A program made the translations under genes and the position numbers. The notes beneath the pieces were generated by a model that saw only the letters and a list, made by a program, of their open reading frames with translations, was not told where the DNA came from and searched no databases. A stretch of DNA of 35,732 bases from Burkholderiales bacterium (GTDB lineage Bacteria; Pseudomonadota; Gammaproteobacteria; Burkholderiales; Casimicrobiaceae), in the NCBI GenBank assembly GCA_020853025.1, contig JADYZP010000026.1, positions 1 through 35,732 of the forward strand, written 5' to 3'. Below are positions 30,920 to 35,732 of this stretch, piece by piece (position 1 is the stretch's first letter; each line of letters begins with the position of its first letter).

Positions 30920-31396
30920 TCTCGTTAGGAGAGGATGGCGCAAACACCCCGGCTTCAACCCGAAGTTCTATTCGCCGGAAATGTCGCACGTCTGGCAATG
31001 AAACGCCATCCTGGGGAATTTGCTCGATAACGGTCCTGTCCCGCAACATTCATTACTGAGGACGAACCATCTGCCTAACCGGCTCCCCACGTCAAGGCCA
31101 GAAAAACGCTGACAGCAAATCAAGCGAACTTCCGATAGCTTCGACCGCTCGGCGGGCGTGATATTCCGTTTCATCTGCACTACCTGCCGGACGAAACCAT
31201 GCCAGCTTCACGACGCCACCGAGCATCCCGTTTGGCCATCGCGAAGGATTGTAGACAGTCCCTCCAAGGCATTGCGCATAAGAAACATGGAGCGGCGGAC
31301 GTCGCAGCGCCAGAAACGCACCTTTCCCGGCGAACGAAGAAAATCTCGAACAGCGAATACTCCGAGCGTTCTGCCCGACGGACCAAGACCTCGCAG
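30920..31396. other. Intergenic region, no firm gene
   Basis: A 31-codon plus-strand frame (30935-31030, M-A-Q-T-P-R-L-Q-P-E-V-L-F) follows aggagagg, but its spacing is too tight and it has no known relatives. A minus-strand stretch near 31092-31260 reads L-A-W-F-R-P-A-G-S-A-D-E-T-E-Y-H-A-R-R-A-V-E-A and may be a gene fragment. I cannot assign it. Confidence 0.3.
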
Positions 31397-31909
31397 ATGA
31401 CTGGCCGAGACAGCGCCGCGGTCCTGGCGCCGACTTGTATCCGGAAAGGCAGGATAACGACACAATCGCTCAATGAGTCGTTCCGACGCGGCGCCGCCGC
31501 GGTCGCCGCTGGTCTTGGCAGCCCCTGGTCATTCGCGTCGGCGGTCGCTCTGGTGCTATTGTGGGCAGCTGTGGGACCCGTCGTCGGCTACTCCGCGAAC
31601 TGGCAATTGGTTATCAATACGGGGACGACGATTGCCACGTTTCTTATGCTCTTCGTATTGCAGAACTCGCAAAATCGCGACACCAAGGCGGTCAATGTCA
31701 AACTCGACGAGTTGCTGCGTGCCTTGAAGGGAGCCAGAACCGCTCTCGCCGCTGCCGGAGACATGAGTGACGAAGCGTTGGAGCAGCTCGAGCAAGGCTT
31801 CCGCGCACTTGCCGATACGCCGCAGGCCGAATCGAAAGTGGTCAGCGACAACGTAACGTCAGAATCGGCACCGATAGTGCCCGGCATTTCCAAGGAAGCA
31901 GCAATATAG
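31397..31909 (+). CDS. Low-affinity iron permease-like membrane protein
   Basis: 170 residues with the start uncertain. The conserved core reads A-A-V-A-A-G-L-G-S-P-W-S-F-A-S-A-V-A-L-V-L-L-W-A-A-V-G-P-V-V-G-Y-S, then N-W-Q-L-V-I-N-T-G-T-T-I-A-T-F-L-M-L-F-V-L-Q-N-S-Q-N-R-D-T-K-A and L-D-E-L-L-R-A. These two membrane segments and the Q-N-S-Q-N-R-D motif are typical of the bacterial low-affinity Fe/Cu permease family. The C-terminal 60 residues are helical and soluble. ATG 31397 has no ribosome binding site; a non-ATG start nearer to 31450, after ggaaaggcagg, is possible. Confidence 0.82.
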   Translation: MTGRDSAAVLAPTCIRKGRITTQSLNESFRRGAAAVAAGLGSPWSFASAVALVLLWAAVGPVVGYSANWQLVINTGTTIATFLMLFVLQNSQNRDTKAVNVKLDELLRALKGARTALAAAGDMSDEALEQLEQGFRALADTPQAESKVVSDNVTSESAPIVPGISKEAAI

Positions 31910-32034
31910 CGCTCCAGAAATCCACCATGCGCCATCTTTGCCTGAATTCACTACGTTGCAATGGTCGGCATGCCACCGAAGACGGATGGGGACTACGCAG
32001 CGGAAGTCGGGAGCCACAGGCCCAGCTCTTCTCG

Positions 32035-32066
32035 CCACGTGCAGTTCTAGCCACGTGCAGGTCTAG
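32035..32066. repeat. 16-base tandem repeat
   Basis: ccacgtgcagttctag (32035-32050) is followed by ccacgtgcaggtctag (32051-32066), one mismatch. It lies between the iron permease-like gene and the PRC-barrel gene, next to a hairpin with arms tccgggcg (32073-32080) and cgcccgga (32094-32101) that may end the PRC-barrel transcript. Confidence 0.7.
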
Positions 32067-32116
32067 GCCTGCTCCGGGCGCCGCCTGATAGCGCGCCCGG
32101 AACCGAAAACCACTAC

Positions 32117-32575
32117 TTACCTCCAATACGGGGACGCCTCGTAGTACGCGTGAATGCGCTCAGCCCACCGCTGATCCGCCCATCTCGGCCAGGCATCCTT
32201 GTCGAATCCCTCTGCCTGCTCCAGCTTCTCCTTCGAGATGTTCAGTCGAAACGCCTCTTGCCCAGGATCGAGCCTCAGCGCCGCCCATGGGATCGCGAAT
32301 AGCTTGTCGCCGATGCCAAGAAAGCCGCCGACCGACAGGACACCATAAGCAATGCGACCTGTGGGAACGTCGATCATCAGGTGCGCCAATTCTCCGAGCT
32401 TATCGCCCGTGTCATTGTATACATCGTCTCCCTGCAGGGTATCGGCTGACATGATGTGTGGACCGGGACCCTTCTTGTCCTGCTCCCAATAATCGAGATC
32501 GGGCTGATAGTCGACCCTTCGCGGGGTCGTGAACTCGCCTGGTTGCAGTGCCGAAGTTTGTCGATCGATTGCCAT
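32117..32575 (-). CDS. PRC-barrel domain protein
   Basis: 152 residues from ATG 32575, behind aaaggag. The PRC-barrel (about residues 42-110) shows S-A-D-T-L-Q-G-D-D-V-Y-N-D-T-G-D-K-L-G-E-L-A-H-L-M-I-D-V-P-T-G-R-I-A-Y-G-V-L-S-V-G-G-F-L-G-I-G-D-K-L-F-A-I-P-W. A C-terminal motif W-A-D-Q-R-W-A-E-R-I-H-A-Y-Y-E-A-S-P-Y-W is common in the stress-linked subgroup of betaproteobacteria. PRC-barrels bind RNA or proteins; the role here is unknown. A TGTAGGAC site lies 76 bases upstream. Confidence 0.92.
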   Translation of the reverse strand: MAIDRQTSALQPGEFTTPRRVDYQPDLDYWEQDKKGPGPHIMSADTLQGDDVYNDTGDKLGELAHLMIDVPTGRIAYGVLSVGGFLGIGDKLFAIPWAALRLDPGQEAFRLNISKEKLEQAEGFDKDAWPRWADQRWAERIHAYYEASPYWR

Positions 32576-32650
32576 GGCAACTCCTTTGGGATGGGAAGAC
32601 GGGCATGGTCGCCCGACCGCTACACTTTGCTCCGCGTTGCGCATCGTTGA

Positions 32651-32658
32651 TGTAGGAC
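32651..32658 (+). promoter_or_regulatory. TGTAGGAC site upstream of PRC-barrel gene
   Basis: Exact copy of the motif, 76 bases before the start codon at 32575, inverted relative to the gene. Confidence 0.45.
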
Positions 32659-32776
32659 GTATAGCGGGGGTTCGTAGGTGGTGCGCGCAATTTTGCGACT
32701 ACAGGTCGCACCTGCCATTACGGAAAGATAGATGCCCTTGATTGACCAAGGCACAAGCCACAAGCGATTGACTTGC

Positions 32777-33565
32777 TCACACCCGTGGCTCTCCCTTGCC
32801 GTTGACCAGAATCGTCGCACCTGGCGGCGCCGACATTTGCACGCGATGCTCGATACCCCGGAAGTTGTAGGTCACGTCCCAGTGGTCGGGATGGGACGAC
32901 ACCGGAGCTGTCGCGCAGCGCTGAACGTTCTGTGTCGTGTACGCCGGTTTGTGTCGACCCACGGAAGCGCCGACCGCCGCGCCGCCGACGGCACCGGCGC
33001 CGGTGGCAACATCCTGACCGCGCCCGCCGCCGATCTGATGCCCGAGGATGCCGCCGAGCACACCTCCGATGATGGCGCCGGGAACGTTGATCGAACTCGA
33101 TCCGGTCGCGACCTGCTCCTGTTCGACCCAGCATTGCCGCTCCGGCGGTCCGACGACGGCGTGCACCGACGTTACCGGCACTTCGAAAATTCGCTCGTTA
33201 TGTCGCTTTCGGAAATCGTAACCGGAAGGAGAATAGAAGCCGTATTGGTAGTCTCTGGCGAGGCGTACCGAAGACACCCGATTGTTGAGACCCATCGAGC
33301 CGAGCGATGGATAGGTGCCTGGTCGCAGCACGACGCAGTGACCTTCGAATCGCGCGTCGTCGCAGACCTCCCATGCGCCATCGCGCACGACCACCGAGGA
33401 CGCGCGATCGTTGAAGCCGATATTCTCGAAGTCGCGTACAGGCTTGTCGGTGGTGAACGAGTTGCCGGAGAAGTCCCGGCCTTCGTAGAAGGTGACGCTC
33501 GCCAAAGCCTGCGCCGACAACGCGATCGCCGCTACTGCGGCGCATAGTCTGAACGTCGATTTCAT
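32777..33565 (-). CDS. Exported beta/gamma-crystallin and glycine-zipper protein
   Basis: 262 residues from ATG 33565, behind gggaga. A signal peptide (F-R-L-C-A-A-V-A-A-I-A-L-S-A-Q-A-L-A) leads into a beta/gamma-crystallin unit pair (residues about 22-105): V-T-F-Y-E-G-R-D-F-S-G-N-S-F, then R-A-S-S-V-V-V-R-D-G-A-W-E-V-C-D and F-E-G-H-C-V-V-L-R-P-G-T-Y-P-S-L. A glycine-zipper 2TM region follows (I-I-G-G-V-L-G-G-I-L-G-H-Q-I-G-G-G and G-A-V-G-G-A-A-V-G-A-S-V-G). The last 45 residues (W-D-V-T-Y-N-F-R-G) are strand-rich. Probably an outer-membrane or envelope protein. Confidence 0.88.
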   Translation of the reverse strand: MKSTFRLCAAVAAIALSAQALASVTFYEGRDFSGNSFTTDKPVRDFENIGFNDRASSVVVRDGAWEVCDDARFEGHCVVLRPGTYPSLGSMGLNNRVSSVRLARDYQYGFYSPSGYDFRKRHNERIFEVPVTSVHAVVGPPERQCWVEQEQVATGSSSINVPGAIIGGVLGGILGHQIGGGRGQDVATGAGAVGGAAVGASVGRHKPAYTTQNVQRCATAPVSSHPDHWDVTYNFRGIEHRVQMSAPPGATILVNGKGEPRV

Positions 33566-33720
33566 GTTGTCTCCCGTCGATGAACGACATGGCCCATGAT
33601 CGCAGTATCGTTTGTCGATTGCCGCGATACTATGGATGAACATTGCGCAATCTCGCAGGAAGGCTGCGCAATTAGTCATCGGACAACTTCCTGCCTTTTG
33701 GCGGCCTCCGCACTCCGAAA

Positions 33721-33746
33721 ACGCGGACCCCGGCTAGGGTCCGCGT
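33721..33746 (-). terminator. Rho-independent terminator (minus strand)
   Basis: Perfect 10-base arms acgcggaccc and gggtccgcgt around a 6-base loop; on the minus strand tttt follows. It ends the glycine-zipper/peptidoglycan-binding gene at 33805 and separates it from the crystallin gene. Confidence 0.85.
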
Positions 33747-33804
33747 CGCGCCAAGTCCGGCAATGGTGCAGGTTGACGCATCACAAAGCGGGGTCATGGC
33801 GCTG

Positions 33805-34326
33805 CTAGTTTCGGCTGACATGTGAAATACCCAGTGCGCTTTGCGTCTGGCGATCGAGGCTGCCCGACGGGGTCAATCCGCGGTCCTTCTGGAACTTCAT
33901 GACTGCGCTGCGTGTGTTCGGCCCCATCCTGCCGTCGACCTCCCCGGGGTTATAGCCTTGCTGAACAAGCGCCGCCTGAGCACTGCGCACGGTGCCGTCG
34001 GACCATGCATCCGACCCCGTAGCCGTTGACGTCTGCGAAGCGGACGTCGATGGGACCTTGCCGTTGGCGTCGGTGCCTTCGTGACCGACGTAGCCGCCTA
34101 TCCCCGCACCGACAACGGCGCCTACCGGGCCTCCGACAACGGCGCCGGCCACGGCACCCGTAGTAGCGCCGATCGCCGTCGCCTTTTGCTTGCCGGTCAT
34201 CGGTTGGGAGGATGCGGCCGATGTATCGGCCGGCGTCGCGTTGTCCGCCGCATAGACGGTGGACATCGTCAGAGCGAGTGCGACTGCACCCGCGCACTTC
34301 GTCAGCTTCGTCAGTTTCATGTTCAT
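33805..34326 (-). CDS. Glycine-zipper protein with C-terminal peptidoglycan-binding domain
   Basis: 173 residues from ATG 34326, behind aaggag (ATG 34320 is a second option). A signal peptide (A-G-A-V-A-L-A-L-T-M-S-T-V-Y-A) is followed by a glycine zipper (A-T-T-G-A-V-A-G-A-V-V-G-G-P-V-G-A-V-V-G-A-G-I-G-G-Y-V-G). A PG_binding_1 domain closes it (V-R-S-A-Q-A-A-L-V-Q-Q-G-Y-N-P-G-E-V-D-G-R-M-G-P-N-T-R-S-A-V-M-K-F-Q). It likely links outer membrane or periplasm to the cell wall. Two motif variants (34425-34455) lie about 100 bases upstream. Confidence 0.92.
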   Translation of the reverse strand: MNMKLTKLTKCAGAVALALTMSTVYAADNATPADTSAASSQPMTGKQKATAIGATTGAVAGAVVGGPVGAVVGAGIGGYVGHEGTDANGKVPSTSASQTSTATGSDAWSDGTVRSAQAALVQQGYNPGEVDGRMGPNTRSAVMKFQKDRGLTPSGSLDRQTQSALGISHVSRN

Positions 34327-34424
34327 CACGGTCTCCTTGGATGTAAGCGAAAGCGATTCCCTTCGCTGGTCTCCAGTGTCGGCGCATGGGCCGAACGCGG
34401 CATCAGGACCCCGGCCGAAATCCG

Positions 34425-34455
34425 TGTAGGCCAATGCCCGATGCGCGTGTAGGTC
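34425..34455 (+). promoter_or_regulatory. Two TGTAGG variants upstream of peptidoglycan-binding gene
   Basis: TGTAGGCC (34425-34432) and TGTAGGTC (34448-34455) lie 99 and 122 bases before ATG 34326. The first shares atccgtgtagg with the site at 13825. Confidence 0.35.
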
Positions 34456-34534
34456 CAGCACTTGCGAGGGCTGTGCACGGCGACCGTGTTGCGCTTACAC
34501 TTTCGCCTTTCCGCGCGTATGGTTACCGACCACC

Positions 34535-34852
34535 ATGATCCGGACCTTGTTCAACCTGGCGGCGGCATTCGCCGTGGCGGCGTGCGCTTCGGCTTCCACG
34601 CAGTCGGCGCGCGACGTTCGCGACGGTGATCCGGCGACGATCAACCGCGACTGCAAGCTCCTGGGAACGGTGAACGGTCGCAGCGTGTTCGGCGGATCGG
34701 AGGAAGGTCGCGCGGAGGGCGCGAAGCTAAGTGCCCGGGAGAAGGCCGCGCAACTCGGAGCGACGCACATTGTCTTTCTCAAGGTCGACACCTCGGGCAT
34801 GCTGAATACCGGATACGCAACAGCCCGCGCCTATCGTTGCCCGGACAAGTAA
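34535..34852 (+). CDS. Small DUF4156-like lipoprotein
   Basis: 105 residues. The N-terminal segment M-I-R-T-L-F-N-L-A-A-A-F-A-V-A-A-C is a signal with a lipobox (V-A-A-C, cysteine 17). The body has C-K-L-L-G-T-V-N-G-R-S-V-F-G-G, then A-R-E-K-A-A-Q-L-G-A-T-H-I-V-F-L-K-V and ends A-Y-R-C-P, the pattern of DUF4156/RcsF-like folds with a cysteine pair. Envelope location is likely; function is unknown. The ribosome binding site is poor. Confidence 0.7.
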   Translation: MIRTLFNLAAAFAVAACASASTQSARDVRDGDPATINRDCKLLGTVNGRSVFGGSEEGRAEGAKLSAREKAAQLGATHIVFLKVDTSGMLNTGYATARAYRCPDK

Positions 34853-35155
34853 CGGGCCGGCGGGCCATCGGGTGCCGACTATCCGCGGAAAGACGCCGGG
34901 CGATGACCGCGTCTGTCCGGTCGATTTCTTCGCGGACCAACGCAGCTTCGACGAGCGAAACTCCGTTCGTCCACGCCATGCGGGATAGCCATGGCGCTTG
35001 TCGAGTCAATGCTAGACTGAAGTTCCTGCGACTTTGAAGTGCTCACGAACGGCTTTTCACGAGTGAAGGAGCGAGGGTTTTGGTATCTTGAAGGGTGCAT
35101 AATGTAGTCATGTAATGTGCTTGACACATAGCGTGATTGTGCGCATCATGCACCC
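34853..35155. other. Intergenic region ahead of IS element
   Basis: About 300 bases without a supported gene. The transposon end should lie here but cannot be fixed from one end alone. gggtgcat (35091-35098) and atgcaccc (35148-35155) form an inverted repeat around the presumed promoter, and TTGACA at 35121-35126 is a candidate -35 box for the transposase. Confidence 0.35.
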
Positions 35156-35732
35156 ATGCACATCGATGTCGTCCCCAACCGTGGCTCGCGCCCTGCCTAT
35201 CTGCTGCGCGAATCGTTTCGCGAAGGTACGCGCGTGCGCAAGCGCACGCTAGCCAATCTGTCTGCATTGCCCGATGCGCAGATCCAGGCCATCCGCGCCA
35301 TCCTGCGCGGCGAAAGTCTGACCCCTACCGCAGCGCTGTTCGAGGTGATCGCCTCACGGCCGCAAGGCCACGTCGCCGCCGTGCGCGTAGCCATGCAGCA
35401 ACTGGATTTTGCAAGCCTGATCGGTACCCGACCGAGTCGCGAACGCGACTTGGTGCAGGCTATGGTCGCTGCACGCATCCTCACCCCGCAGACCAAGCTG
35501 GCCACCACGCGCTGGTGGCAGAGCACGACCCTGGCCGAGGACTTCGGGGTAGCCGAGGCCAGCGAAGATGACCTGTACACCGCCATGGACTGGCTACTGG
35601 CGCGTCAGGGCACGATCCAGAAGAAGCTCGCCGCACGGCACTTGCGCGAGGGCGGCTTGGTGCTCTACGACCTGTCGTCGAGCTACTTCGAGGGCAGCCA
35701 CTGTCCGCTGGCCAAGCTCGGCTACAGCCGCG
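35156..35732 (+). CDS. IS1634-type (IS4-group) transposase, N-terminal part
   Basis: From ATG 35156 (M-H-I-D-V-V-P-N-R-G-S-R-P-A-Y-L-L-R-E-S-F-R-E-G) an open frame of 192 codons runs off the window. R-V-R-K-R-T-L-A-N-L-S follows, with the conserved first catalytic segment L-V-L-Y-D-L-S-S-S-Y-F-E-G near residue 175; the D there is the first DDE acid. This is the layout of IS1634-family transposases, usually over 500 residues. No frame break is seen, so the element may be intact. It bounds the stress island on the right. Confidence 0.9.
   Translation, partial: MHIDVVPNRGSRPAYLLRESFREGTRVRKRTLANLSALPDAQIQAIRAILRGESLTPTAALFEVIASRPQGHVAAVRVAMQQLDFASLIGTRPSRERDLVQAMVAARILTPQTKLATTRWWQSTTLAEDFGVAEASEDDLYTAMDWLLARQGTIQKKLAARHLREGGLVLYDLSSSYFEGSHCPLAKLGYSR

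Noticed and set aside
30935..31030. A 31-codon frame with an AGGAG-like box
   Set aside because: The spacing to ATG is too short and there is no known relative; kept only as a remark in the intergenic entry.
34479..34492. GG-N10-GC resembling a sigma-54 promoter before the small lipoprotein
   Set aside because: Only the TTGC half fits; the -24 half has three mismatches.

Overview
The window is GC-rich DNA from a proteobacterium, most likely a betaproteobacterium. Indications are a Bug-type tricarboxylate receptor, a BLUF protein, DUF1328/DUF3309/CsbD/entericidin stress genes and a chromosomal-type integron. The class is an inference; no rRNA or tRNA gene is present to settle it.

Region 1 (about 1-5040) is the distal part of an integron cassette array. 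I find six attC sites (ends near 929, 1556, 2989, 3723, 4263 and 4765) plus a seventh cut down to its right end (2301-2315). All face the same way, so attI and the integrase gene should lie left of the window. The cassettes hold BrnT-BrnA, an RHH-like antitoxin with RelE, DUF433-DUF5615, a HigB-HigA pair whose toxin has one in-frame stop, a DUF2784 membrane protein, a VOC protein and a lone HicB-like antitoxin. Insertion sequences have damaged the array: two IS630-type remnants with matching terminal repeats, and an IS21 remnant nested in one of them.

Region 2 (5439-13726) is ordinary chromosome: fadH-like dienoyl-CoA reductase, a Tat-exported beta-carbonic anhydrase, an XRE regulator, an HNH endonuclease with a ChaN-like protein behind a good sigma-54 promoter, a BLUF protein that has lost its photoactive tyrosine, a TetR regulator and a DUF4118 membrane protein.

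Region 3 (13825-34852) is a dense envelope and general-stress island. It opens with a sigma-54 activator lacking a sensory domain, a NarL-type response regulator and a lone receiver protein. Then come two entericidins around an AI-2E family permease, a hemerythrin-like protein, DUF883, CsbD, three DUF1328 proteins, DUF3309, a ferritin-like protein, a CHASE3 histidine kinase, a phospholipase D-VTT fusion with a nuclease-family partner, YqjE/YqjK-like proteins, an iron permease-like protein, a PRC-barrel protein and two glycine-zipper proteins.

The most interesting signal is regulatory. The heptamer GTAGGAC occurs at eight intergenic sites in Region 3, usually 75-210 bases before a stress gene. 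Some sites form dyads, such as TGTAGG-N6-CCTACA. Sigma-54 type -24/-12 elements lie in front of csbD and one DUF1328 gene. I propose one regulon read by the activator or response regulator encoded at 13.9-15.6 kb. The window ends inside an IS1634-type transposase gene (from 35156).
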